DNA of 64,000 nt from Sphingomonas sp. LR60 (GCF_036855935.1 NZ_JASPFK010000001.1:2792501-2856500); one strand, 5' to 3'; positions 39,647 to 49,334 are shown, counted from the first letter of the stretch. The notes: a model not told the origin generated them from the letters alone. Numbers and translations are program-made.

Positions 39647-41866
39647 ATGAAGTTCGACACCCCCGCGACGACCAATCCGATCGACCGCATGAAGGTCGTG
39701 GGGCGTGCCCACGACCGCATCGACGGGCCGCTCAAGACGACCGGCCAGGCACCCTACGCGTACGAGTTCTACCGCGAGGTTCCGAACGCGGCTTATGGCT
39801 ACGTGGTCGGCTCGGCCATCGCCAAGGGCCGTATTCGTTCGATGAGCCTCAATGAGGCGCGAGCCGCTCCCGGAGTGCTTGCCATTGTCACTGCAGCCGA
39901 CGCCGGCAAGTTGGGCAAGGGCAAGTACAACACCGCCAAGCTGTTCGCCGGTCCCGCGGTCGATCATTATCACCAGGCCGTCGCAGTCGTCGTGGCGGAG
40001 ACCTTCGAGCAGGCGCGCGCCGCGGCGGGGTTGATCCGTGTAGACTATCAGCGCGCCACCGGGCGGTTCGATCTCGACCAGGAGATCAAGACCGCGCCGC
40101 TGCACGGCGGCAACAGCGGCGAAGGGAGCGAGTCTCCGCCCGAGCACCGAGTGGGCAAGTTCGAGGCTGCATTCGCCGCTGCCCCGGTGAAGCTCGATCA
40201 ACGCTACACCACGCCCGATCACAGCCACGCGATGATGGAGCCGTTCGCCTCGATCGCGTCCTGGACCGGTGATGCGCTGACGGTGTGGACGTCGAACCAG
40301 ATGATCGACTGGGGCCGTACGGATCTCGCGACGACCCTTGGCATCCCCAAGGAGAAGATCACCTTCATGTCGCCATACGTCGGTGGTGGTTTTGGCGGCA
40401 AACTGTTCCTGCGCACCGACGCAGTGCTGGCGGCGCTTGGCGCGCGTGCAGCCAAGCGCCCGGTCAAGCTGGCGTTGCAACGCCCCCTCATCGCCAACAA
40501 CACGACGCATCGCCCTGCCACCCGCCAGCGCATCCGCATCGGCACGACGCGCGACGGCACGATCACGGCGATCGCGCACGAGAGCGGCTCGGGCGATCTG
40601 CCCGGCGGCGGCCCCGAAACGGCAGTGAACCAGACCGAATTGCTGTACGCGGGCGCCAATCGGCTCACGTCGCTGCGGCTTGCGGTCATGGATCTGCCCG
40701 AGGGCAATGCCATGCGTGCACCGGGTGAGGCGCCGGGCATGATGGCGCTTGAGATCGCGATGGATGAGATGGCCGAGCAGCTCGGCATGGATCCGATCGC
40801 CTTTCGCGTGAAGAACGACACGCAGGTCGATCCCAAGGACCCGAAGCGCCACTTCTCACAGCGCCAGCTCGTCCGTTGCCTTGAGGAAGGGGCACAGCGC
40901 TTTGGCTGGTCGAAGCGCAACCCCAAGCCCGGTCAGGTGCGCGATGGCCGGTGGCTAGTGGGAATGGGGGTCGCATCCTCGTTTCGCAACCACATGAACA
41001 TGCCCTCGGGTGCCCGTGTCCGGCTGCGCCGCGACGGTGTCGTGACGGTCGAGACCGACATGACCGACATCGGCACCGGCAGCTACACCATCCTGGCGCA
41101 GACTGCGGCCGAGATGATGGGCGTGCCGGCCGAAGCCGTCGTCGTAAAGCTCGGGAGCTCGGCATACCCGGTGTCCGCGGGTTCGGGCGGCCAGTTCGGT
41201 GCGGCAAATTCGACCGCGGGTGTCTATGCAGCGTGCGTGAAGCTGCGCGAGCAGGTTGCCCAGCGGCTCGGCGTCAACTCGGTCGACGCGGTGTTCGAAG
41301 GTGGCAAGGTCCGGAGCGGCAACCGCACCGCCGACCTGCGTCAGGCGGCGTCTGCCGGCGAGCTAGTGGCCGAGGACAAGATCGAGTTCGATAAACTCGA
41401 CAAGTCCTACCAGATATCCACCTTCGGATCGCACTTCGTCGAAGTCGGTGTCGATGCCTATACAGGTGCCACCCGCGTGCGCCGGATGCTCGCGGTCTGT
41501 GCCGCTGGCCGTATCATCAATCCCAAGTCGGCGCGCAGCCAGATGATCGGCGCGATGACCATGGGCGTGGGCTCGGCGCTGATGGAGGCGCTGGAGGTCG
41601 ACAAGCGGTTCGGTCTCTTCATCAACCACGATCTCGCCGGATATGAAGTGCCGGTGCACGCCGACATTCCTCACCAAGAGGTCGTGTTCCTCGACGAGGC
41701 CGACGACAAGGCCAACCCTATGAAGGCCAAGGGTGTCGGCGAACTCGGGCTTTGCGGCGTGGGCGGCGCAGTGGCGAACGCCGTCTACAATGCCACCGGC
41801 GTGCGCATTCGGGACTATCCGCTGACCCTCGACAAGCACTTGGAACGCCTGCCGGCGATCGCTTGA
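39647..41866 (+). CDS. paoC: PaoC-like molybdopterin catalytic subunit of aldehyde oxidoreductase
   Basis: About 739 residues from ATG 39647 ([20 protein letters not shown], the usual PaoC start). It contains [11 protein letters not shown] (substrate/Moco loop), [15 protein letters not shown], the Moco-binding [17 protein letters not shown] and [15 protein letters not shown], and the catalytic Glu in [14 protein letters not shown] near the C-terminus. It oxidises aldehydes, typically aromatic ones, to carboxylic acids in the periplasm. A hairpin follows the stop codon. Confidence 0.85.
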   Translation: MKFDTPATTNPIDRMKVVGRAHDRIDGPLKTTGQAPYAYEFYREVPNAAYGYVVGSAIAKGRIRSMSLNEARAAPGVLAIVTAADAGKLGKGKYNTAKLFAGPAVDHYHQAVAVVVAETFEQARAAAGLIRVDYQRATGRFDLDQEIKTAPLHGGNSGEGSESPPEHRVGKFEAAFAAAPVKLDQRYTTPDHSHAMMEPFASIASWTGDALTVWTSNQMIDWGRTDLATTLGIPKEKITFMSPYVGGGFGGKLFLRTDAVLAALGARAAKRPVKLALQRPLIANNTTHRPATRQRIRIGTTRDGTITAIAHESGSGDLPGGGPETAVNQTELLYAGANRLTSLRLAVMDLPEGNAMRAPGEAPGMMALEIAMDEMAEQLGMDPIAFRVKNDTQVDPKDPKRHFSQRQLVRCLEEGAQRFGWSKRNPKPGQVRDGRWLVGMGVASSFRNHMNMPSGARVRLRRDGVVTVETDMTDIGTGSYTILAQTAAEMMGVPAEAVVVKLGSSAYPVSAGSGGQFGAANSTAGVYAACVKLREQVAQRLGVNSVDAVFEGGKVRSGNRTADLRQAASAGELVAEDKIEFDKLDKSYQISTFGSHFVEVGVDAYTGATRVRRMLAVCAAGRIINPKSARSQMIGAMTMGVGSALMEALEVDKRFGLFINHDLAGYEVPVHADIPHQEVVFLDEADDKANPMKAKGVGELGLCGVGGAVANAVYNATGVRIRDYPLTLDKHLERLPAIA

Positions 41867-41907
41867 TCGATCGTCGCCGACCAAAGGTCGGACATCAGAA
41901 ATGCAGC

Positions 41908-41931
41908 CCCTTCCGTCGCCCGGCGGAAGGG
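41908..41931 (+). terminator. Hairpin after paoC
   Basis: CCCTTCCG at 41908-41915 pairs with CGGAAGGG at 41924-41931 across an 8-base loop in the 113-base gap between paoC and the isochorismatase gene. No T-run, so it may be a partial terminator or a processing/stability element. Confidence 0.5.
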
Positions 41932-41979
41932 AACGACTAGGCTCGCCCTCACGGTTCGAGCCGCCGACGGAGAAGCGCG

Positions 41980-42588
41980 ATGCATCCGAACACGACGGCC
42001 CTGTTGCTGATCGAATACCAGAACGACTTCGTAAGCGAGGGCGGTGCACAGCATGAGGCAGTGCAGGCGGTCATGGCCGAAACCGGGATGCTCGCGCACA
42101 GCCGGACGGTGGTCGAACAGGCACGAGCGCTCGGGGTGACGGCGATGCACGCCCCGATCAGCTTTGCCGATGGCTATCCCGAGATTCCCTCCGATCCCTA
42201 CGGCATCTTGGCCGGGATCGTGGCCGCAAAGGCGTTCCGGAAAGAAAGCTGGGGTGCCGAGATTGCCGAGGTGATGGCTCCTCAGACAGGTGACATCATC
42301 ATCGAGGGCAAGCGCGGGCTTGACTGCTTTGCGAGCACTAACATCGACTTCATCCTGCGCCAACGCGGCATCACCGATCTGGCCATTGCCGGCTTCTTCA
42401 CCAATTGCTGCGTTGAGTCGACCATGCGCTCCGCCTACGAGCGCGGCTTCCGCGTGGTCACGCTGAGCGACTGTACCGCGACGCTCAGTCCGGAAGAGCA
42501 GGACGCGGCCGTCACCAAGAACTTCCCGATGTTCTCGCTGCCGATGACCCACGATGACTTCCTTGCCAAGCTGGAGCCAGCGGCATGA
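41980..42588 (+). CDS. Isochorismatase-family cysteine hydrolase
   Basis: A 202-residue cysteine hydrolase with the family triad: Asp in LLLIEYQNDF, Lys in IEGKRGLDCF, and the nucleophile Cys in IAGFFTNCCVESTMR. Relatives hydrolyse C-N bonds (nicotinamide, carbamoyl or biuret-type amides). The stop overlaps the next molybdenum subunit start (ATGA). Its place between two aldehyde-oxidase catalytic genes suggests that it cleaves an amide made or consumed by them; the substrate is unknown. Confidence 0.85.
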   Translation: MHPNTTALLLIEYQNDFVSEGGAQHEAVQAVMAETGMLAHSRTVVEQARALGVTAMHAPISFADGYPEIPSDPYGILAGIVAAKAFRKESWGAEIAEVMAPQTGDIIIEGKRGLDCFASTNIDFILRQRGITDLAIAGFFTNCCVESTMRSAYERGFRVVTLSDCTATLSPEEQDAAVTKNFPMFSLPMTHDDFLAKLEPAA

Positions 42589-44795
42589 AGTTCGACACAC
42601 CGGCGGGCACCACCCCGATCGATCGCCAAGCCGTCGTCGGCCGGCCCCATCCGCGGGTCGAGGGTCGGCTCAAGACCACCGGCACCGCCACCTACGCGGC
42701 CGAATACCATGACGTCGGCGACGACCTTGCCTACGGCTACATTCTCGGTGCCGCGATCGCGAAAGGTCGGATTTCGCGCCTCGACCTGTCGATCGCGCGC
42801 GCCGCGCCGGGCGTCCGCACGATCGTCACCTACGAAACGGCGGGAACGCTCGGTGTCGGTGACTTCTATGTCCAGCGCGTGCTCGCCGGACCGGAAGTGG
42901 ATCATTATCATCAGGCAGTCGCCGTAGTGGTGGCGGACACGTTCGAACAGGCGCGGGCTGCTGCCGCCCTGATCCGCGTGGACTATGCGCGCAGCAAAGG
43001 CGCGTTCGACCTTGCCGCACAGAAGCCGACCGCACCGATTGCGCCGGAAGAGCCGTTCGGCGGTCCAAGCGAGCTCCGCGTCGGCGACTTCGATCGGGCC
43101 TTCGCCGCCGCGCCAGTGAAGCTCGACCAGACCTATACCGTGCCCGATCAGGCCCATGCGATGATGGAGCCGCACGCCACCATCGCCCGCTGGAAGGGCG
43201 ACCAGCTGACCTGTTGGACATCAATCCAGCAAATGAATTGGGGCAAGCGAGATCTCGGCAAAATCATCGGCACGCCCAAGGAGAATATCCACCTGCTCTC
43301 GCCGTTCATCGGCGGCGGTTTCGGTGGCAAGGGTACGACCCAGAGCGACCTTGCGCTCGCGGCGCTCGCTGCGGGGGCGGCGGGGCGGCCGGTCAAGCTC
43401 GTGCTGCAGCGCCCGATCATGTTCAACAACACGATCCATCGGCCGAAAACGATCCAGCGTATCCGGCTCGGCGCGGACCGCGACGGCCGCATCACTGCGA
43501 TCGGACACGATGGCTGGTCGGGCAATTTGCGCGGCGGGAGAACCGAGCCGACCACGCTGCCTACCCGGCTGCTCTACCGTGGCGAGAACCGGCTACTTCG
43601 CCGCTATCTGACCACACTCGATCTGGCCGAGGGCAATGCGATGCGTGCGCCCGGCGAGGCTCCGGGCATGATGGCGCTCGAGATCGCGATGGACGAGTTG
43701 GCGGAAAAGCTGGGCATGGACCCGGTGGCGCTCCGCGTCTCCAACGACACGCAGGTCGATCCGGAGAAGCCTGAACGTCGCTTCTCGACTCGCGCCTTTG
43801 TAGACTGTCTGCGCACCGGCGCCGAGCGGTTCGGCTGGAACGCCCGGCCGACCCGGTCCGCCGGTCGGCAGGACGGCAAGTGGCTGATCGGTTACGGCAT
43901 GGCGAGTGCTATCCGCGGCGCCCCGATCGCCAAGGCGGGTGCGCGCGCTCGGCTCAGCCGCGACGGGATCATCACGGTTGAAACCGACATGACCGACATC
44001 GGTACGGGTAGCTATACGATCGTGGCGCAGGTGGCCGCTGAGATGATGGGTGTCCCGTTGAGCCGCGTGGTGGCCAAGCTCGGCGACTCTGCTTTCCCCG
44101 AGACGCCCGGCTCCGGCGGACAGATGGGCGCTGCGTCGGTCACTGCCGGAGTCTATGCCGCCTGTGCCGCGTTGCGTGATGCCGTGGCGCAGCGGCTCGG
44201 CTTCAACACGACCGATGTCATCTTCGCTGACAGCGAGGTGCGTTCGGGCGGTCGCGCAGTTCCCCTTGCTCGTGCCGCACAGGGCGGGGAGGTGGTGGCC
44301 GAGGACAGCATGGAATATGGCGACCTCAGCAAGCAATATGCCCAGCAGACCTTCGGCGCGCACTTCGCGGAGGTCGGCGTCGATCGCTACACGGGTGTCG
44401 TCCGCGTCCGACGCATGCTGGCGGTGTGCGCAGCGGGACGCATCCTCAATCCTCTGACCGCACGCAGCCAGGTGATCGGCGGCATGACGATGGGCATCGG
44501 TGCTGCGCTGATGGAGGAGATGGCGGTAGACACGCGCTTTGGCTTGTTCGTGAATCACGACCTCGCGGGGTATGAGGTGCCGGTTCACGCCGACGTACCG
44601 CATCTCGACGTTGCGTTCATCGATGAGGTCGACGCGACCATGTCGCCGGTCAAAGCGAAGGGCGTCGGCGAACTTGGCTTGAGCGGGGTCGCGCCCGCGA
44701 TCGCCAACGCCATCTACAACGCGACTGGCGTGCGCGTGCGTGAATATCCGATCACTCTGGAGAAGCACCTTGAGGGGATGCCGGAGCTTACATGA
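42585..44795 (+). CDS. Second PaoC-like molybdopterin catalytic subunit
   Basis: A 736-residue paralogue of the PaoC at 39647, sharing [75 protein letters not shown] and the catalytic Glu segment [12 protein letters not shown]. No further FAD or Fe-S subunit accompanies it, so it probably shares PaoA and PaoB with the first PaoC, giving two enzymes with different substrate pockets. Overlaps of 4 bases with both neighbours show tight coupling. Confidence 0.85.
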   Translation: MKFDTPAGTTPIDRQAVVGRPHPRVEGRLKTTGTATYAAEYHDVGDDLAYGYILGAAIAKGRISRLDLSIARAAPGVRTIVTYETAGTLGVGDFYVQRVLAGPEVDHYHQAVAVVVADTFEQARAAAALIRVDYARSKGAFDLAAQKPTAPIAPEEPFGGPSELRVGDFDRAFAAAPVKLDQTYTVPDQAHAMMEPHATIARWKGDQLTCWTSIQQMNWGKRDLGKIIGTPKENIHLLSPFIGGGFGGKGTTQSDLALAALAAGAAGRPVKLVLQRPIMFNNTIHRPKTIQRIRLGADRDGRITAIGHDGWSGNLRGGRTEPTTLPTRLLYRGENRLLRRYLTTLDLAEGNAMRAPGEAPGMMALEIAMDELAEKLGMDPVALRVSNDTQVDPEKPERRFSTRAFVDCLRTGAERFGWNARPTRSAGRQDGKWLIGYGMASAIRGAPIAKAGARARLSRDGIITVETDMTDIGTGSYTIVAQVAAEMMGVPLSRVVAKLGDSAFPETPGSGGQMGAASVTAGVYAACAALRDAVAQRLGFNTTDVIFADSEVRSGGRAVPLARAAQGGEVVAEDSMEYGDLSKQYAQQTFGAHFAEVGVDRYTGVVRVRRMLAVCAAGRILNPLTARSQVIGGMTMGIGAALMEEMAVDTRFGLFVNHDLAGYEVPVHADVPHLDVAFIDEVDATMSPVKAKGVGELGLSGVAPAIANAIYNATGVRVREYPITLEKHLEGMPELT

Positions 44796-45802
44796 CAAGC
44801 GCCCGCGAGCTGCTCACGCGCCTGCCGCATCGACTTCGCTCGGCGCTCCTCGTCCTGTCGTTGCTCGGCATTGCGGCTGGAGCGTCGGCTCAGGTCACTG
44901 CTCCCGCACTCGGCAGTGCCGTTCCCATCCCGCCTGCCGAGCGCGCGTTGACGACGATCGTCGCCGATCGGCCAATCCGCGTCCCTGGCGCAACCCTGGA
45001 CCTCGAAGGCCCGGTGTTTCTTCCCAACGGTGATCTCCTGTTCTCCGATGTTCAGGGAAAGCGCGTGATGCGGCTGGACGGGCGTGACCGGCTCACCACG
45101 GTAGTCACGCTGGCCAGTCTGATGCCCGGCGGCATGGCGTTCTCACCTGATGGCCGTGTCTTCATCGCGGCGGCGAGCAGCACAGGGGGCGGCGCGATCA
45201 TCGCGATGCGCACAGACGGCAGCGAGCAGCAGACGATCGTTCCCGAGGCAGGCGGTTTTGCCCCCAACGACATCGCGTTCGACACCAAGGGCGGCTTCTA
45301 CTTCACCGACGCGCGTGGCACGGTCGGCGAGCCGGCGGGCGGGGTCTGGTATGTCGCGCCAGGCGGCACCTCCCCGGTCCCGGTCGTCCGGAATCTCGCG
45401 GTCGCTAACGTCCTCGCTCTGAGTCCGGATGGAAAGCGGTTGTGGGTCGGGGAGTTCGCCATGGGGCGGCTTTATCGGATCGACCTCAAGGACGCGGTCA
45501 CGCCCGCGCCGTTCGGGGCCACGACCGCGTACCATTTCGTGGGACCTGCGCCAGACTCGATGCGCGTCGACGGGGCTGGCCGCGTCTATGTCGCGCTTTA
45601 CGGGCAAGGTCGCGTTCTCGTCTTCTCGCCAGACGGTCTGCCGCTGGGACAGATTTTGCTTCCAGGCCGCGATGACGGTCGCAATCTTAACACTACCAGC
45701 ATGGCGCTCCGCTCCGGCACCCGCGATCTGGTCGTCGTGGCCAGTGACGGCAAACCAGGCGGTTACGCGACCATCTTTCACGCACGCTCTTTCGAGCAGT
45801 AG
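44792..45802 (+). CDS. SMP-30/gluconolactonase-like beta-propeller hydrolase, exported
   Basis: A 336-residue protein with a signal peptide ([18 protein letters not shown]) and a six-bladed propeller of the SMP-30/LRE type: [70 protein letters not shown]. The Glu of LEGPVF and the Asn/Asp of the PNDI and PDSMRVD strands are the expected metal ligands. Likely a periplasmic lactonase. It overlaps the second PaoC-like gene by 4 bases. Confidence 0.8.
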   Translation: MTSARELLTRLPHRLRSALLVLSLLGIAAGASAQVTAPALGSAVPIPPAERALTTIVADRPIRVPGATLDLEGPVFLPNGDLLFSDVQGKRVMRLDGRDRLTTVVTLASLMPGGMAFSPDGRVFIAAASSTGGGAIIAMRTDGSEQQTIVPEAGGFAPNDIAFDTKGGFYFTDARGTVGEPAGGVWYVAPGGTSPVPVVRNLAVANVLALSPDGKRLWVGEFAMGRLYRIDLKDAVTPAPFGATTAYHFVGPAPDSMRVDGAGRVYVALYGQGRVLVFSPDGLPLGQILLPGRDDGRNLNTTSMALRSGTRDLVVVASDGKPGGYATIFHARSFEQ

Positions 45803-45821
45803 ATCGGCAAGGAGAAGAAAC

Positions 45822-46217
45822 ATGGATCTGAAGCGCGCAGGATCGCAGCCGTCGCAAGTGGGGCCGGCTAACTGGTTCACAGGCACGGTCCGTATCGACC
45901 CGCTGAACAGTCCGCCCGAGCCTGCGCGTCATAGCTGCGCTGCCGTGACGTTCGAGCCAGGTGCCCGCACCAACTGGCATACCCACCCGCTCGGCCAAAC
46001 GCTGATCGTCACCGCCGGCTGCGGCTGGACGCAATGCGAGGGTGAGAAGGTCGTCGAAATCCGCGCGGGCGACGTGATCTGGTGTCCGCCGGGACACAAG
46101 CACTGGCACGGCGCCACCCCGACGACGGCGATGACCCATATCGCGGTCCAAGAGTCGCTGGACGGGCGCCCGGTCGACTGGCTGGAACCGGTTAGCGACG
46201 AACAATACCAGCGTTGA
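45822..46217 (+). CDS. Cupin resembling the (R)-selective hydroxynitrile lyase GtHNL
   Basis: A 131-residue single-domain cupin behind a GGAGAAG ribosome binding site. The pattern [64 protein letters not shown] and [13 protein letters not shown] closely follows the manganese cupin hydroxynitrile lyase from Granulicella. Metal ligands are the His pair in WHTHPLGQ, the Gln, and the His in KHWHG. Many such homologues have no proven lyase role. Next to an aromatic-aldehyde oxidase, release of an aldehyde from a cyanohydrin is a reasonable but untested idea. Confidence 0.75.
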   Translation: MDLKRAGSQPSQVGPANWFTGTVRIDPLNSPPEPARHSCAAVTFEPGARTNWHTHPLGQTLIVTAGCGWTQCEGEKVVEIRAGDVIWCPPGHKHWHGATPTTAMTHIAVQESLDGRPVDWLEPVSDEQYQR

Positions 46218-46236
46218 ACGAAGACGGAGTCGGATC

Positions 46237-46697
46237 ATGAAACATCTTCACGCTATCGCCCTACTCGTCTGCACGGCGTCCACGACCCATGCGCAAACCG
46301 TCGTTCGCGCTGGCGAAGCAGCCGCCAGGCCAGGGCCGGTCACGAATTTTACCGGAACGGTGAGCGTCCGTATGATGGCCGAGGTGATTGCGCCCGGACA
46401 GGCCGGGGCCGCGCTGGTGAGCTTCCAGCCGGGGGCCGGACCAACTGGCACACGCATCCCGCGGGACAAATCCTCTACGTGACCGAAGGCTGCGGCTGGG
46501 TTCAGGAGGATGGCAGCCTGGTAACCCGGATCTGCAAGGGCGATACGATCCACGCGCGGCCGGGCACGAAACATTGGCACGGCGCGACGAACAGGCAGGG
46601 CATGAGCCACCTAGCGGTCACCGAGACGATCAACGGTAAGCCGGTCGACTGGCTCGAGCCTGTGACAGCAAGCCAGTATCGTGGGCCCACGGGCTAG
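46237..46697 (+). CDS. Second, exported GtHNL-like cupin, frameshifted in this sequence
   Basis: Same fold as the preceding gene but with a signal peptide (AIALLVCTASTTHAQ). The N-terminal half ends ALVSFQPGAG and the C-terminal half resumes in another frame with YVTEGCGWVQEDG, GDTIHARPGTKHWHGA and DWLEPVTASQY. One missing base at about 46436-46438 would restore the metal-binding TNWHTHP segment, giving about 153 residues. It would act in the periplasm, alongside the Tat-exported aldehyde oxidase. Confidence 0.7.
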
Positions 46698-46744
46698 GCG
46701 ATAGCGATTGCGTGCTCGACGTCTAAGATGCACGCTACTCATCA

Positions 46745-47653
46745 ATGTCGAATACTCGATCCAACCTTGCCGACCTGACTTACTTCCTGTCGATCGCACG
46801 GCATCGGAGCTTCCGTCTTGCGGGTCTGGAACTCGGCGTCAGCGCTTCTGCCCTGAGCCATGCGCTCAAGGGCTTGGAAGCACGTCTCGGGGTGCGCTTG
46901 CTCAACCGCACCAACCGGAGTGTCACGCTGACCGCAGCGGGAGAAGAACTGCGGGACGAGATATCCGAACCCTTCGGGAAGATCGATCAGGCGGTGGAAG
47001 GGTTGAACCGCTATCGCGACGCGCCGACTGGCCGAGTACGGCTCAACGTGGTCGCCGAAGCCGCTGCGCTGCTGTTGGCGCCGGTGCTGCCGGTGTTCGC
47101 CGAGCGTTATCCGGACATAGAGATCGACATCGCTGCGCGCGATCAGATGGTCGACGTCGTCGATGGCGGTTACGATGCCGGCATCCGACATGGCGGCACC
47201 GTTCCAGAGGACATGATCGCACAGCGGCTCTCCGCCGATCTGCGTTGGGTCGTGGCAGGATCGCCCGCCTATCTGGAGAAATTCGGCACGCCTGAAACTC
47301 CCGACGATCTTCAGCATCATCATTGCCTTGGCGTTAGGCTCGGGAATGATCGCATCTACCGATGGGAGTTCGAAAGCGCGGACGGCGAGGTCGCTTTCAG
47401 CGTGCCCAGCAAAGTCATCGTCGATGAGGGACGTGCGATGCTTGCAATGGCGCTTGCCGGCGCAGGTTTGATGTACGGCATCGAGCCTACCTTCGCCCCT
47501 TACGTCGCCCGCGAGGAATTGCGATTGGTACTTGAAGATCACGCCTCCATGGGCCCCGGTTACCACATCTACTACTCAAGTAGGCGGCAGGTGCCGACCG
47601 GCCTTCGCTTATTGATCGAGCTTGTGCGCGAGCTTCGTCCCTTGGGGCTCTGA
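46745..47653 (+). CDS. LysR-family regulator of the aldehyde-oxidation cluster
   Basis: A 302-residue LysR protein: helix-turn-helix FLSIARHRSFRLAGLELGVSASALSHALKGLE, linker, and co-inducer domain (TGRVRLNVVAEAAALLLAPVLPVF; DAGIRHGGTVPEDMIAQRLS). The subgroup resembles regulators with aromatic or short organic ligands. It is the last gene of the IS6-bounded cargo and reads in the same direction, so it may control the promoter near 35.6 kb; that is inferred. Confidence 0.85.
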   Translation: MSNTRSNLADLTYFLSIARHRSFRLAGLELGVSASALSHALKGLEARLGVRLLNRTNRSVTLTAAGEELRDEISEPFGKIDQAVEGLNRYRDAPTGRVRLNVVAEAAALLLAPVLPVFAERYPDIEIDIAARDQMVDVVDGGYDAGIRHGGTVPEDMIAQRLSADLRWVVAGSPAYLEKFGTPETPDDLQHHHCLGVRLGNDRIYRWEFESADGEVAFSVPSKVIVDEGRAMLAMALAGAGLMYGIEPTFAPYVAREELRLVLEDHASMGPGYHIYYSSRRQVPTGLRLLIELVRELRPLGL

Positions 47654-48180
47654 GATCCATTTTGCATCCCGGGTGCTCAATGCTTGGAAAACCTCAGATC
47701 ATCGTCGACCTCGTTGGTCATTGACTCGCAGCGAAGGTCAGTCCGATGACACGGGGATCGCTCGACGTGGCCATGATCAGGCCCCAGTTGCCAGCCGGAA
47801 TCGTGACGTTCTGGACAATGTGGTCACCCCGGTTTCCGCTGGAGCAAGATGAGCGAAAGGCCGGTTTTGGGAAAGTGCGGGTCAAGCTGAACGGCAGAGA
47901 CTGGGTCGGAAACCGACCGGCAGATTGCGGCTGCTCCGACTCACAGTCAGACATTCGCAGACCGTTCCCGGCCTTCAGGTTCGGTCATTCATTCATGTCT
48001 GCGGCGGAGGCGATCGCAAAGCGTTGCAAGTGACACGCTCCGTTGGCAAATTCGAGGCCATGACCGAAGTCGCGGAAACCGTCGGAACGACATGTGCGAC
48101 CATGTTCCCGCTCGAATTTCACCTAACGGCTGTGCCGCTCTCCCTTCAGGCGAGCGGCGCTTCGAAGGAACGGTGGAAAG
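47654..48180. other. Intergenic before IS6 copy 2, with repeat fragment
   Basis: About 527 bases. The stretch 47945-47999 (AGACATTCGCAGACCGTTCC ... TCATTCATTCATGTC) matches the second half of the repeat at 24913-24975. A leftward 78-codon frame (47718-47954) ending VTIPAGNWGLIMATSSDPRV may be a gene remnant; I do not recognise it. Confidence 0.4.
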
Positions 48181-49020
48181 GGTGCTGTCAGTCTAATGCG
48201 AACCGCTCTCCACACGATGCAAATTGGTCTTTGACAGCGACGTTTAGCTGACGAGCGCCTGCCACTCCGCCAGCGCGGCGGAGCGTCGTTCCCGGTAGGT
48301 CTGTCGATCGATGAGGTGGCGCTCCAGGCTGAAGTGGTTGTGGACGTTGGCGTGGACAGAGGCGAACTTCTGCAGCGTCTTCATCTGCCGGAACCGCTGC
48401 ATTGCCCGCTCTCGTCGTCGGAACGGCAGGTGGCTGTTTTCCACCCGGTTGTTCGCCCAGCGAGCGGTCTGCTGCTTCTCGCGATTGCCCAGCTCGTTCA
48501 TCGCTGCGCCGTAGCTGCGCAGACCATCGGTGGTGATCGCCTCGGGCGAACCATGCCGCTTCAGCGCCTTCTTCATGAACGCGAGTGCAGCTGCCTTGTC
48601 GCGGCTTCGGGTGACGTAGCTTTCCAGCACCTCGCCCTCGTGGTCCACCGCCCGCCACAGGTAGACCATCTCGCCGTTCAGCTTCACGTACATCTCGTCC
48701 AGGTGCCAGCGCCAGTGACGAAAGCCGCGCATCCGGCTTACCCGCTGGCGACGGATGTCACCGGCAAACAGCGGACCAAACCTGTTCCACCACAACCTGA
48801 CCGTCTCGTGGCAGATGTCGATCCCGCGCTCGAACAGCAGGTCCTCCACGTTCCGCAGGCTCAGCGGAAACCGCACGTACATGAGCACCACCAGCCGGAT
48901 CACCTCGGGCGACGAGTTGAAGTAGCGAAATGGCGAGGCTGGCTTGCGCGGACGGGGCATGGCCTTGCCCTACCTCCCTATCGCCCGATTACCAGCCGGT
49001 GCATTTGCTTTGACGGTGCC
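48181..49020 (-). mobile_element. IS6-family element, copy 2
   Basis: About 840 bases, same orientation as copy 1. Left end GGTGCTGTCAGTCTAATGC at 48181; right end on the minus strand GGCACCGTCAAAGCAAATGC, terminating about 49020 inside an EamA-type gene. The two ends share GG-C-GTCA positions, as expected for short imperfect inverted repeats. Confidence 0.7.
48244..48960 (-). CDS. IS6-family transposase, copy 2
   Basis: A 238-residue DDE transposase (MPRPRKPASPFRYFNSSPEV; HLDEMYVK; ITTDGLRSYG; NRVENSHLPFRRRE), intact, and very close to copy 1 but diverged at the N-terminus and at several scattered residues. The two copies are therefore not a recent duplication of each other. Confidence 0.9.
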   Translation of the reverse strand: MPRPRKPASPFRYFNSSPEVIRLVVLMYVRFPLSLRNVEDLLFERGIDICHETVRLWWNRFGPLFAGDIRRQRVSRMRGFRHWRWHLDEMYVKLNGEMVYLWRAVDHEGEVLESYVTRSRDKAAALAFMKKALKRHGSPEAITTDGLRSYGAAMNELGNREKQQTARWANNRVENSHLPFRRRERAMQRFRQMKTLQKFASVHANVHNHFSLERHLIDRQTYRERRSAALAEWQALVS

Positions 49021-49327
49021 TGTCGGACTCGCATTCGCGGTCGCAGTGTCACCTCTCGGTGAGTTCAGAGCATCTTGGGATGCCGGATTCCTGCTGCCGG
49101 TTCTGTGGCTCGGCTTCGTCATTTCGGTCGGCACCACGTTCCTGCTCTACCGACTGATAGCACGCGGCAACCTCGTCAACGTCACCAGCCTGTTCTACCT
49201 TGTACCGGGTGTCACTGCGGCGATGGATTGGGCGTTCCTCGGCAATCCCATGTCCGCGCTGATGATGGGCGGCCTTGCTTTGGTCGTCCTTGGTCTGCTG
49301 ATCGTCTTTCGGTATAGAGCTGGCTGA
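49021..49327 (+). pseudogene. EamA/DMT-family transporter, 5' end removed by IS6
   Basis: About 100 residues of the C-terminal half of an EamA permease: VPVGLAFAVAVSPLGEF, LPVLWLGFVISVGTTFLLYRLI, SLFYLVPGVTAAMDWAFLG, ALVVLGLLIVFRYRAG, with four hydrophobic segments. The frame emerges directly from the right end of IS6 copy 2. The missing N-terminal half is not found at the other IS6 boundary (near 34608), which suggests rearrangement after insertion. Confidence 0.75.
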
Positions 49328-49334
49328 TGCCAGA

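Larger units (their letters stand above)
34608..49020. mobile_element. IS6-bounded pseudo-compound transposon candidate
   Basis: Two IS6-family elements in the same orientation bracket about 12.7 kb of metabolic cargo (MFS, XdhC, PaoABC, isochorismatase, second PaoC, lactonase, two cupins, LysR). IS6 elements mobilise such segments by cointegrate formation. The right copy interrupts an EamA gene and the left copy truncates an IS1182, showing that both arrived by insertion or rearrangement. No shared 8-bp duplication was found at the outer ends. Confidence 0.5.

Noticed and set aside
39086..40852. A 588-codon leftward frame antisense to paoB/paoC
   Set aside because: Composition is typical of an antisense shadow and the rightward proteins are unmistakable.
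34600..49028. 8-bp target duplications around the IS6 copies or the whole IS6-bounded unit
   Set aside because: The flanking octets (GTGGCGCA, CCACGAAG, GTGGAAAG, TGTCGGAC) do not match in any pairing, so no duplication can be claimed.
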